Shown here: in pieces, positions 27,475 through 35,452 of the stretch
How positions within the stretch are numbered: position 1 is the first letter of the stretch
How the letters are laid out: the number at the start of each line of letters is the position of its first letter
Assembly: GCA_015061945.1 (NCBI GenBank)
Contig: SUVP01000002.1
Location: forward strand, 124,001-188,000
Reading direction: 5' to 3'
Source of the DNA: Opitutales bacterium
Lineage (GTDB): Bacteria > Verrucomicrobiota > Verrucomicrobiia > Opitutales > Intestinicryptomonadaceae
DNA length: 64,000 bases
Position numbers and translations under genes: made by a program
The notes under the pieces: model-generated
Databases searched by the model: none
What the model saw: the letters and a program-made list of their open reading frames with translations, nothing else
Told to the model about the DNA's origin: nothing

Positions 27475-27530
27475 TAACCCTTTTCGCATTCCCTCAGTTC
27501 AGAGTTTAATCTGCTGAGGGAATTTTCGTC
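27475..27530 (+). repeat. Inter-cassette repeat, copy 3 (terminator half only)
   Basis: Starts TAACCCTTTTCGC and contains the full hairpin. Similarity to copies 1 and 2 stops just after the T-run, so the promoter half is missing. Confidence 0.75.
27491..27526 (+). terminator. Cassette 3 terminator
   Basis: CCCTCAG...CTGAGGG hairpin as in cassette 1, followed by AATTTTCG. Confidence 0.75.
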
Positions 27531-27698
27531 TATGAGTGCTGTTTGTGCATCGAAGATTGCAAGTTTATCTCGGGTTCTGCGTTTTTCTATCGCTTTTGCA
27601 ACAAACTTTAATCGCTCTGGCGAAAGCTCAAGCAAAAATGCTCAATCCTTTATTAAAGTCAGAAAACAATGTTTTTGTAAATTGGCAGAGCAAATCGG

Positions 27699-27726
27699 TT
27701 GACATTTTTCAGCGTTGTTCTAAATA
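27699..27726 (+). promoter_or_regulatory. Promoter of the six-helix membrane protein gene
   Basis: A consensus -35 TTGACA, 16-bp spacer and TAAATA end 8 nt before the first in-frame ATG (27735), again leaving almost no leader. AGGA at 27731 could serve the second ATG at 27741. Confidence 0.6.
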
Positions 27727-27740
27727 AATAAGGAATGAAA

Positions 27741-28340
27741 ATGCTGAAAAGTTTGTTAAGATATTTAACATTATCACTTGCAAGCCTCGTGATTTTCGCA
27801 TCGCTTGTATTAACTCTTGGGCTAAATAGCACAAAGTATTTGTATTCTGAGACTGGAATTTTAGAAAACACACAACTGTTGTTGCTTGCAGTGTCGTTTT
27901 TATTTTTTGTGTTTGCAGTGTTTAATCCTAAACCACGAAAAATGATTCCGCTATTTTTTGCGTCAATGACATACGCACTATTCTTGCGAGAACTTGAAAT
28001 ACGCGATATTTTCCCAAATGTACCAAACTGGATTGAATTTCTAATCGATGGCGATGTAAAACACTGCACAAATGCAGTAATAATCGCAATTCCATTGATA
28101 ATTGCAGTAATAAACTTCAAGGTATATTTTAAAGAAGCACTAAACTTTGTATTTTCAACACAATTTGTGTATTTGATTCTCACATTTGCGTTGCTTTGGT
28201 GTGGATATTTTTGCGAAAAGAAAATCCCTAACCCCCAATACGCCGAACTTGGCGAAGAAATTTTTGAAATACTCGGATATATGATGTACCTAATGTGTGC
28301 TTGCCTCACAGAATATAAAACGAGAAAAATTTCAGACTAA
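27741..28340 (+). CDS. Hypothetical polytopic membrane protein
   Basis: A 199-aa protein (201 from the ATG at 27735) with about six hydrophobic helices. They include SLASLVIFASLVLTLGL, LLLLAVSFLFFVFAVF, AVIIAIPLIIAVINF and VYLILTFALLWCGYF, and the last helix lies in EIFEILGYMMYLMCAC. Acidic residues sit at helix ends (LRELEIRDIFP, YAELGEEIFE). The start at 27741 is favoured by AGGA 6 nt upstream, but the promoter is so close that 27735 on a leaderless mRNA is also possible. It has its own promoter and a terminator related to those of the three small cassettes, so it is a fourth unit of the island. No transport or enzyme motif recognised. Confidence 0.7.
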   Translation: MLKSLLRYLTLSLASLVIFASLVLTLGLNSTKYLYSETGILENTQLLLLAVSFLFFVFAVFNPKPRKMIPLFFASMTYALFLRELEIRDIFPNVPNWIEFLIDGDVKHCTNAVIIAIPLIIAVINFKVYFKEALNFVFSTQFVYLILTFALLWCGYFCEKKIPNPQYAELGEEIFEILGYMMYLMCACLTEYKTRKISD

Positions 28341-28363
28341 TTTAATTTTCAGACTTCCCCCCC

Positions 28364-28398
28364 CCCTCTGTTAAGATTCTACTCTGCAGAGGGATTTT
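28364..28398 (+). terminator. Terminator related to the cassette hairpins
   Basis: CCCTCTG pairs with CAGAGGG, then a T-run. Aligned over 30 nt with cassette terminator 1 it keeps 24 positions, and the A-T pair at stem position 6 is replaced by T-A, a compensatory change. A run of ten Cs (28357-28366) precedes and overlaps it. Confidence 0.85.
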
Positions 28399-28618
28399 TT
28401 TCAGTATGTGAAAACTGTTTGCGGGGATATATCCACTTCCCCATTAAATAAAAAAATCGCCAAACAGAAAATATTGGCGACATTTCACTCTAATAAAATA
28501 TATGAATTTGCGATAGAAACTATTTAATTCTATTTAATATTTCGCGACGTGAAATTGTATTTTTTGGCTTCTAATCAATGCCAGTCCCTTATATTATTTT
28601 CTTATGAATAATATTACT

Positions 28619-30814
28619 TTATTCATAAGCTTTTTTGCCTACGGTATCGTGGTTGCTAGTGAAGCCTTTGCCTCCTCCTGCAATGTATCCGTCGCTTCTG
28701 CCTGTCGAGTCTCGGCTTACCCAAAATGCGTAAAGTTTCCCATGCCCCTCGATTTTAAATCTTATCCGAACTGCCCTATTCCCTATTTTTTCAAGCGTCT
28801 TCCCGCATTGCCATACAATATTCTCAATTGTAGAATCGTCCCTAAAAGCAACACAATTTTCAAATGTATATGGAAAAATCGGTTTACCTGTCGCATCTTC
28901 AACTTGTGCGAGCAATTTCCCATGCTTAACATCGGCATTGACAAACAAATGTCCTCCAGAAAATTTCAACGATTTTGTCAGTAATTCCGACGTTTTGCCA
29001 TTTGCGTTCATCGATGCAAATCCGTCTCTACGCAAGAACATCACGCCTGTCGCGCCTCCCGAGTACATGCCAGAGCGCGTTCCCGGCGAGTCGCTATGTT
29101 TCTTTTTAATTTCAGCTCTTGTCTTTGTTGTATCGCCCTTAAATCCACTATAATAAATGTACAGCTTATCGCCCATCACACAGAGAACGTTGCTAACCGA
29201 CTGAATATACCCGTTATCCCATGTCGAGTTATGGTCGGACTTCACGAAAAGTGTTCTATCGGGACGGTACCAGTGAAATCCGTCGCGCGAGTATGCAAAA
29301 TTCAAGCCTGTCGATTTCGGCATACCCCTATCTGCCCAATAATTATTATCGGGGCCGTACATAATCTGGAAAACGCCCAACATTATGCTTTCGTATGCGA
29401 CACCATCCAGATTATAAAGTTGTGGAGTTCGTTTTTGCCAGTCGCCACGATAATCGAGCTCGTCGGCACGCGCCCAAAATATAGGTTCGTATGGATGCCA
29501 ATCCATTGCTTTTTCAAACGAATCGGCTTCAAAATAGGCTCTGTTTCTAAATCCATAGGAGTCTTTGCAACCATTCCAAAAGCGAATGCTTGCAATCCAT
29601 TTCTTTCTAAACGGATTATAAATCATTGTCGATCTATCGCCACATCTGCCCATTTCTCTTTCGCATGTCCAGTCGATTCCGTTAGGCGATGTGAACATCA
29701 TTGCTCGGCGCTCTGCATCGTCGTGCGAGCGAAAGAACATCTTGAATTTTTTTGATGAGTCTGTTTCGTCAAAATCGTTAAAGACCGTCCACGAATCTGG
29801 CTCGTATTCTCGGGGTAAAACTCGGTTTGTACCTTTTTCGATATGCAAGTTTGGGCGAGTCCAATTCAAGCCGTCTTTCGACTCTGCGTATGCGAAGCTT
29901 GTCAAGTGTCCAGCCTCGTACCACATTTGAAAAACTTGCTTATCCGGATTCCACAAAACAGAACCACTCAATGGTGCTGACACCGGATTGTTCCCGTATC
30001 GAGATGTTGTCTCAAGTTTTGTTTCGGGCTTTAAAATCGGATTGCCCTCGTATTTTTTTGGCAGATGAAATTCCCTTACCATATTTGTTTTCTCAATAAG
30101 AAAATCGTCTACAAACAACTGGCGACCAACATCAATATCGATTTCTTTCGGTGGATTTTTCAGATATGGAATATCCATTGGCTTTGATGAATTCATCTGA
30201 AATCCCGTTTGCCAATCGGATGAAATCTCTATTCCATTATAGAGTTTTTCCGTCTTACCTTTTGTTGTGCGATATGCAAAACCTCCAACGACAACACCAG
30301 CTGGAACGTTCAAAACCTCATTTTGCTTTAAATGTTTTTTATACAAACAAAATGTATCGCCATTATTTAAAATTATTTCATAATTATTCAAACGCGTTGC
30401 ATTTTTTAACAATGGTTGCAAATTTTCGATTCTTTTTAAATCGAGCATTAGCAAAATATTTCCAGCTTTTGTACAAACAAAAGAGTGTTCGAGGTCTGCG
30501 TTTAATTCAAAATACGGAATACCTTGTAGCTTACTTGGGAAAGTTTTTGGAGCTATTGAATAGGGATTTTTATAGTGAGAATCGTTGTCGACAATTCTTT
30601 GATAAAATAATGGACAACTAAAATTTGATGATGTTGTAATTACTGAAATAATCGGCTTTTCATCGCTATTTATCAGTTTTATATTTGCTGGATTTTCGAG
30701 TTTAAACAAGTCGTCGCCTGCCGTCTGGGCGATAACGCTATTTGGCAGAATATCAGCATTTGCAAGGTGTACAAACATCAGAAATAGTGAAAATAAAATT
30801 GTAAGCTTCTTCAT
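28619..30814 (-). CDS. Secreted five-bladed beta-propeller glycosidase-like protein
   Basis: A 731-aa protein with signal peptide about 1-20 (ending LANA). Residues 25-220 look like a beta-rich accessory domain. From IDVGRQLFVDDFLIEKT on, repeated blade-like motifs appear: NPVSAPLSGSVLWNPDKQVF, FQMWYEAGHL, AYAESKDGLNWTRPN, MMFTSPNGIDWT, and FAYSRDGFHWYRPD. These are typical of the GH32/43/68-type propeller superfamily. Candidate acidic catalytic residues cannot be fixed by eye. The C-terminus carries a jelly-roll-like region (GGHLFVNADVKHGKLLAQV). A related large family of secreted propellers is common in Planctomycetes and Lentisphaerae. It appears monocistronic. Confidence 0.65.
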   Translation of the reverse strand: MKKLTILFSLFLMFVHLANADILPNSVIAQTAGDDLFKLENPANIKLINSDEKPIISVITTSSNFSCPLFYQRIVDNDSHYKNPYSIAPKTFPSKLQGIPYFELNADLEHSFVCTKAGNILLMLDLKRIENLQPLLKNATRLNNYEIILNNGDTFCLYKKHLKQNEVLNVPAGVVVGGFAYRTTKGKTEKLYNGIEISSDWQTGFQMNSSKPMDIPYLKNPPKEIDIDVGRQLFVDDFLIEKTNMVREFHLPKKYEGNPILKPETKLETTSRYGNNPVSAPLSGSVLWNPDKQVFQMWYEAGHLTSFAYAESKDGLNWTRPNLHIEKGTNRVLPREYEPDSWTVFNDFDETDSSKKFKMFFRSHDDAERRAMMFTSPNGIDWTCEREMGRCGDRSTMIYNPFRKKWIASIRFWNGCKDSYGFRNRAYFEADSFEKAMDWHPYEPIFWARADELDYRGDWQKRTPQLYNLDGVAYESIMLGVFQIMYGPDNNYWADRGMPKSTGLNFAYSRDGFHWYRPDRTLFVKSDHNSTWDNGYIQSVSNVLCVMGDKLYIYYSGFKGDTTKTRAEIKKKHSDSPGTRSGMYSGGATGVMFLRRDGFASMNANGKTSELLTKSLKFSGGHLFVNADVKHGKLLAQVEDATGKPIFPYTFENCVAFRDDSTIENIVWQCGKTLEKIGNRAVRIRFKIEGHGKLYAFWVSRDSTGRSDGYIAGGGKGFTSNHDTVGKKAYE

Positions 30815-30903
30815 ATTTAAGAGAGTAAATTAAATTTCACAGACTTCAAACATTTATCCTATCTTATTTGCTAAACTGTTTACCTAAACCGTTAATCTTG
30901 CCG

Positions 30904-30938
30904 ACAAAAAAAGTGGATAGTTGCCTATCCACTTTTGT
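30904..30938 (-). terminator. Terminator of the sugar-acid operon
   Basis: AAAGTGGATAG pairs with CTATCCACTTT around a 4-nt loop, followed on the minus strand by TTTT. It lies just after the dehydratase stop. Confidence 0.88.
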
Positions 30939-30954
30939 GTAAGTTTGTGAAAAA

Positions 30955-32127
30955 TTATTTTTTGAAGTAGCCACCAACTGCTTCGCCTGCTGGACGAATA
31001 TCGGTGAGTGTTCCTTCGTAGTGACGCAAATTGCGACATTCGTATGGATACTTTGCGATTGCTTCTTCGTTAATATCCAAACCAAGACCTGCTTTTGTCG
31101 GAATGAACATTTCGCTATTTTCAAAACGTACTTCTTCGGTTGTGATGTCTTTGCGGTATGGAATATCTGTTGCCATTGTTTCGAGCAAGTAGAAGTTTGG
31201 CATACATGCTGCGAGTTGAAGTGTCGCCGCATTTGCAACTGGTCCACTTGGATTGTGTGGGCAAACTGCGATATGGTGTGCTTCTGCCATTGCTGCAATC
31301 TTGCGAACTTCAGAGATACCACCAGCGTGTGATACGTCCGGTTGCCAGTAGTCAGCACATTCCATACGCAAATAGTCGGCATATTCCCAACGACTGTAGA
31401 GACGTTCACCGCCTGAAACTGGAGTATCAATTTTGCTACGAACCCATGCCAAACCTTTTTTATCGTCCGGTGGAACTGGTTCTTCAAACCAAAGAATGTT
31501 GAATTCTTTAAGTGCATTACCGATACGAACTGCTGTCGGAACATTAAAACGTCCATGACCTTCGATGATAAGGTGAACTTGGTCGCCAACTGCGTCTTTA
31601 ACTGCTGCGATGCAATCGAGGGCTTCGTTGAGTTCCTTTGGAGCGATGTGCATATATTCTTTGCCGAATGGGTCCCACTTCAAACCGCTAAAGCCGTTCT
31701 TGACTGCAATTTTTGCCATTGCACCAAATTCTTCAGGTTTCTTTGCACCTGCGAACCATGCGTTTGCATAGCATTTAATTGAATCGCGAACTTTTCCGCC
31801 CAAGAGTTGATAGACTGGTACGCCAAGAGATTTTCCCTTGATGTCCCAAAGTGCCATTTCGACACCAGCAAGAGCACTCATCAATACTACACCGCCACGC
31901 CAGTAAGCGTCGCGATATACGCGGTGCCAAAACTCTTCGATATTGTGTGGATCTTTGCCGACCAAATATCTTTCGAGCTCTTTAATAGCTTGGACAACAG
32001 TTGGCTCTCTATATTCGAGAGTAGCTTCTCCAACGCCAGTGATTCCTTCGTCGGTGAATACCTTTACAAACACCCAGTTTGTACGGTATGCATGACAGAT
32101 GTAGGTTTTTAATCCAGTAACTTTCAT
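30955..32127 (-). CDS. Enolase-superfamily sugar-acid dehydratase (galactonate dehydratase-like)
   Basis: A 390-aa mandelate racemase/muconate lactonising enzyme-type protein. It has the N-terminal capping domain (GITGVGEATLEYREPTVVQA), LKWDPFGKEY, then metal-ligand positions in IIEGHGRF, LWFEEPVPP and SGGERLYSRW, and the barrel-end His in VCPHNPSGPVANAA. This order is that of D-galactonate and related aldonate dehydratases. These remove water to give 2-keto-3-deoxy acids in the cytoplasm. The first metal ligand is Glu where Escherichia coli DgoD has Asp, so substrate may differ. It is the last gene of a four-gene operon with an MFS carrier. Confidence 0.85.
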   Translation of the reverse strand: MKVTGLKTYICHAYRTNWVFVKVFTDEGITGVGEATLEYREPTVVQAIKELERYLVGKDPHNIEEFWHRVYRDAYWRGGVVLMSALAGVEMALWDIKGKSLGVPVYQLLGGKVRDSIKCYANAWFAGAKKPEEFGAMAKIAVKNGFSGLKWDPFGKEYMHIAPKELNEALDCIAAVKDAVGDQVHLIIEGHGRFNVPTAVRIGNALKEFNILWFEEPVPPDDKKGLAWVRSKIDTPVSGGERLYSRWEYADYLRMECADYWQPDVSHAGGISEVRKIAAMAEAHHIAVCPHNPSGPVANAATLQLAACMPNFYLLETMATDIPYRKDITTEEVRFENSEMFIPTKAGLGLDINEEAIAKYPYECRNLRHYEGTLTDIRPAGEAVGGYFKK

Positions 32128-32145
32128 TGTGTGTATGATTAGTTG

Positions 32146-32874
32146 TTAAGAATTGAAAATACGACCTTGAACGCTTGGTTCTTCGGTTTCGATACCCATT
32201 GCTTTAACTTCGCGTAAGAATGGACGCGGGTCTTCTGTGTTGCGAGCAAAAAGTCCATAGTGCATCGGATACACGAACTTTGGCTTTACTTCGGATACAA
32301 CCTTAACCGATTCTTCCCAAGGCATATTGCCGAGTTTACCGTTTATGCAAATGCACATAATGTCGATATTAGCACATGCTTTTTTGATGTCAGCCGAAAG
32401 AGTTGTGTCGTAAATTGTATCGCCACTGATATAGACGTTCTTACCGCCAATTTTGAAGATGTAGCCGACTGCAAGCTTATCGGAGTGGTATGCTGGCACT
32501 GCGATAATTTCGACATCATCGAACTTTGTCGATTCGCCGACATCAAGCTTTGTGAAGTTCGATTTATTGTAGCCGTCTTTGATAAAGTGGTTGAGTGTGC
32601 TTGTTGGTCCGAGGCACTTACATTCTGGATACACTGCGATAATCGAACGCACCGATTCAGGATCGTAGTGGTCGGCGTGGTCGTGAGTAAAGCAAACCAA
32701 ATCGGGCTTGAGTTCTTCGTATGGAATTGGGTTTTGCATCATTCTATCCATACCTTCGTCTTTACTTTTTTCGTAAAGCACGTTGCTCATATATGGGTCG
32801 ACAACAATGCGTGTATCGCCAGCTTCGAGAAGAAAGCCACCTTGACACAACCAAGTAATTTTCAGATTTTTCAT
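32146..32874 (-). CDS. Metallo-beta-lactamase-fold hydrolase, UlaG/lactonase-like
   Basis: A 242-aa cytoplasmic protein with the core motif CFTHDHADHYD (HxHxDH), a later YISGDTIYD metal Asp and YPMHYGLFA. Size and motif order match the UlaG-like branch, which includes L-ascorbate 6-phosphate lactonase and UPF0173-type hydrolases. Its ATG overlaps the DUF4380 stop by 4 bp, and the dehydratase follows 18 bp later. A lactonase step opening an aldonolactone before the dehydratase is a sensible inference, but other hydrolyses are possible. Confidence 0.85.
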   Translation of the reverse strand: MKNLKITWLCQGGFLLEAGDTRIVVDPYMSNVLYEKSKDEGMDRMMQNPIPYEELKPDLVCFTHDHADHYDPESVRSIIAVYPECKCLGPTSTLNHFIKDGYNKSNFTKLDVGESTKFDDVEIIAVPAYHSDKLAVGYIFKIGGKNVYISGDTIYDTTLSADIKKACANIDIMCICINGKLGNMPWEESVKVVSEVKPKFVYPMHYGLFARNTEDPRPFLREVKAMGIETEEPSVQGRIFNS

Positions 32875-34076
32875 AATTTAATTTTATCTATTGTTAATGT
32901 GTGTTTGCCGTTGAAATACTCAAGAATTATTTCGTCTATTTCGGAAATTTTTGAAGAATCGAACTCGGCTGAAACTATCACGCCTTTCGATTGTGATATT
33001 TCTTGTGCTTTGCAAATTGCATCGCCATTTTGATTTTTCAAAACGACTTTACCTTTTGCAAATGCCCCGAGTTTTGCAGATACTTTAGTTTTATCTGACG
33101 ATTTTTCAAGCGAAAGATTTTGCGATATCACGACATCGCCTACGACCGATTTAATAGAATCGCCCGACGGCACTGTGCATGCACGCATAAAATATGTGTA
33201 TTTGACCTTTTCGCCTTTTGCAATTTTCTTTAGTGGCGAGAGCAACTCAACTTCCATATATGGTGGATTATTTACTCTGTTGTCGTTTGCGATACGAAGA
33301 ACACCTCTCGAGAAAATCGCTCCCCTACCCGACGACCAAATTTGAACATTCGTATTGCTCGGATATTTTGCACCTTGTACATATTCTGCCGATGCTACAA
33401 ACGTCTTGCCGTTTTGCATATCCACATATGCGACCCATTCGCCGTCGGTATTAGCACCGACTTTCCCGATGATATATTTATAATCGACCCTGCAATTTTC
33501 GCCTTCTTGAGAATACTGCGGGTTGTTTACAACCCCGTGCATAATTTGGTATCCATTTTCTGCGGGGAAAGTGATTGCGTAGCGATTCTCATTCTCGTCG
33601 GGCGTTGCTACTTGTATAACTGGCCAAACCGACCATTCGCCGATTTTATCGATACAATTTTCAAACTCTGCATCAATGCGAACACCACATTGATTTTCAA
33701 GTAATGATATTTTGCGTTCTATTTTCAATCCTGTGCGATAACACACTGGCGATTGCGTCAGAATCGAGTTTTCGTCTGCTGACAAAATCTTAAAATAACC
33801 GCCATCGAGAACATTATCGGGCGGACCTGCCCATTGTCTATCGGAATCCCACCCTTGTGGAGCGGGCCAAATTTTTTCGCCACCAAAATTCTTCCAAATT
33901 CCATTCCACGATTTTTCAGGCTGGTCGTTTTTCACTCCGTCCAAGACTGGATTTACGAACAAGAAATTGAATCCGTCCAAACTCAATTCCATTATCCGAC
34001 CACCTAACTCGGAGACGACTTTTACATTTAAGCCGTCTCTTTTGAGTTCTTTAAAATCGTATTTATGCTCTTGCAT
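32871..34076 (-). CDS. DUF4380 protein, mutarotase-like
   Basis: The 401-aa protein has no signal peptide. It begins with a beta-rich pattern (NVKVVSELGGRIMELSLDG) and then KSWNGIWKNFGGEKIWPAPQGW, typical of DUF4380, a family with an aldose-1-epimerase-like supersandwich feel. Further conserved-looking stretches are NQCGVRIDAEFEN and TVPSGDSIKSV. It overlaps its neighbours on both sides (1 bp and 4 bp), so translation is coupled with the MFS carrier and the MBL hydrolase. An epimerase or mutarotase role on the transported sugar is inferred from fold-like features and context only. Confidence 0.8.
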   Translation of the reverse strand: MQEHKYDFKELKRDGLNVKVVSELGGRIMELSLDGFNFLFVNPVLDGVKNDQPEKSWNGIWKNFGGEKIWPAPQGWDSDRQWAGPPDNVLDGGYFKILSADENSILTQSPVCYRTGLKIERKISLLENQCGVRIDAEFENCIDKIGEWSVWPVIQVATPDENENRYAITFPAENGYQIMHGVVNNPQYSQEGENCRVDYKYIIGKVGANTDGEWVAYVDMQNGKTFVASAEYVQGAKYPSNTNVQIWSSGRGAIFSRGVLRIANDNRVNNPPYMEVELLSPLKKIAKGEKVKYTYFMRACTVPSGDSIKSVVGDVVISQNLSLEKSSDKTKVSAKLGAFAKGKVVLKNQNGDAICKAQEISQSKGVIVSAEFDSSKISEIDEIILEYFNGKHTLTIDKIKL

Positions 34077-35332
34077 TAGTCTTGAGCGTGAGCTCTTTCG
34101 TAATCGCGTTTATAGAAGAATTTGAAACCGACAAACAAGAGTAAGCTACCAAATACCCAAACTGCCGACAAGATTGAAATACCCATTGAAAGCCCTAAAA
34201 TTGGGCGAAGTATACCGAGTACAAGTGGCGAAAGCGAACCAACACCAAAGCCCAAGAATAACATCACTCCCGCTGCTGATGCGTGGAAACGTGGTGGAAT
34301 TACGTCGTAAAGCACTGGGTATGTATTTGCGTCGAAGAATGCTCTTGCGAAGCCAAATCCAGCCAAGCCCAAGTAGACCATCCAAACTTCAGATGACAAG
34401 CCCATCAACACGATAAATGGTGCTGCAACCATAAGCCCTGCACTTTGCATTAAAATTCTGAAAGCTGGCTTAATTCGTGCGAGTTTATCAGAAACGCGTC
34501 CAGCCAAAAGGATACCAATCAAAGCTGCAATGTGTGTGTAGAACATTGAGTCGAAACCTGCACGAGCCAAATTCCAACCGAACTTTTCGTGAAGGAATGT
34601 TGGAGTCCAAGTAAGATAACCTTGCAATACGAAAATCAAGCAAGCAAAACCGATTGTCAGAATAAGTGCTGTTGGTGTCTTAAACAAGATACCCATAGAT
34701 TCGCTGAATTTGACTGCGTCTTTTTTCGGTGCATTTTCAATTTCTTTGACTGATTTTTTATCTCGCAAACGCAAGATTATTACAATTCCGTGAACAACAC
34801 CTACTGCACCAAAGATGTAGAAAGCACTTCTCCAGCCCCACATTTCGCCAATCCAACCAGCTAACAATCCGCTAACGATAACACCACAATAGTATGATGT
34901 TTGGTGAATACTCATCGCTGTTCCACGAGTATCTTCGCCGTGATAGTCGGCAATCGTCGAGTAATTTGCTGGTCCGAAAGTTGCTTCACCCATTCCAGTT
35001 GCAATACTTCTGAAGATGATGAACATCACAAGCCCTGTGCATGCACCGGAAATCACTGTCGCACCGCTCCACAGCATAATCGAGAATACGATAATCCATT
35101 TTCTACTAATTCTGTCGGCGATGAAACCCGAAAGAGGAACGAGCACAGCGAACACTAAACTAAAAAGTGTTGCGATAAGCCCAGCTTCAGCATCGGTGAG
35201 TTTAAGGCTCTCTTTAATTGGGACGAGCAACGTATTGTAAATTTGTCTGTCCGCTTGATTGAGGAAGAATGCGACCCACAAGAGTGCGAGTACTTCCCAT
35301 TTATACCATTTACTTTCTTTAGATATTTGCAT
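34076..35332 (-). CDS. MFS transporter of the sugar-acid operon
   Basis: A 418-aa major facilitator with twelve predicted helices, starting WEVLALLWVAFFLNQADRQ. The family signature between helices 2 and 3 is visible as SGFIADRISRKW, and helix 5 carries STIADYHGEDTRGTAMS. The central cytosolic loop is basic. It resembles the anion:cation symporter branch (hexuronate, galactonate). It is the first gene of an operon with DUF4380, MBL hydrolase and sugar-acid dehydratase, so a sugar-acid or its lactone is the likely cargo. No ribosome site is evident. Confidence 0.88.
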   Translation of the reverse strand: MQISKESKWYKWEVLALLWVAFFLNQADRQIYNTLLVPIKESLKLTDAEAGLIATLFSLVFAVLVPLSGFIADRISRKWIIVFSIMLWSGATVISGACTGLVMFIIFRSIATGMGEATFGPANYSTIADYHGEDTRGTAMSIHQTSYYCGVIVSGLLAGWIGEMWGWRSAFYIFGAVGVVHGIVIILRLRDKKSVKEIENAPKKDAVKFSESMGILFKTPTALILTIGFACLIFVLQGYLTWTPTFLHEKFGWNLARAGFDSMFYTHIAALIGILLAGRVSDKLARIKPAFRILMQSAGLMVAAPFIVLMGLSSEVWMVYLGLAGFGFARAFFDANTYPVLYDVIPPRFHASAAGVMLFLGFGVGSLSPLVLGILRPILGLSMGISILSAVWVFGSLLLFVGFKFFYKRDYERAHAQD

Positions 35333-35367
35333 TTTGAGTGTGTTGGTGGTTAAATTTGCATAAAAAA

Positions 35368-35402
35368 AAGGATTCGGGGACTCAATTTATCCCCTAATCC
35401 TT
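35368..35402 (-). terminator. Terminator after glycosidase paralogue B
   Basis: AAGGATT and GGGGA pair with TCCCC and AATCCTT around a short loop (one internal mismatch). The minus strand continues with eight Ts. Confidence 0.82.
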
Positions 35403-35452
35403 ACAAATAAATTCAATTCTCGCCTTTTTGTAAAGCTTATTTGAAACGTTTT

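Larger units (their letters stand above)
27474..27641 (-). pseudogene. Possible C-terminal gene remnant on the minus strand
   Basis: A 55-codon open frame reads LLELSPERLKFVAKAIEK, then RRTRDKLAIFDAQTALIDEN, ending RECEKG. Its composition is protein-like (basic and acidic, helical). It has no ATG (one TTG) and is preceded by a stop. Its last about 17 codons lie in the cassette terminator repeat, and the other repeat copies encode almost the same residues. It may be a truncated gene whose 3' end donated the repeated terminator. Family not recognised. Confidence 0.3.

Noticed and set aside
26907-27530. The repeated units as a CRISPR array
   Set aside because: Repeats of about 95-115 nt with 280-nt spacing, containing terminator, promoter and ORFs; no cas genes and no short uniform spacers.
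27536-27727. 63-aa plus-strand ORF before the polytopic membrane protein
   Set aside because: No ribosome site, runs across the promoter of the next gene, and is opposite a more protein-like minus-strand frame.
28357-28366. Ten-C tract as a phase-variation site
   Set aside because: It lies after the stop codon and within the terminator, so slippage would not alter a reading frame.
32260-33033. 257-aa plus-strand ORF opposite the MBL hydrolase
   Set aside because: Antisense of two well-supported operon genes; no plausible protein features.
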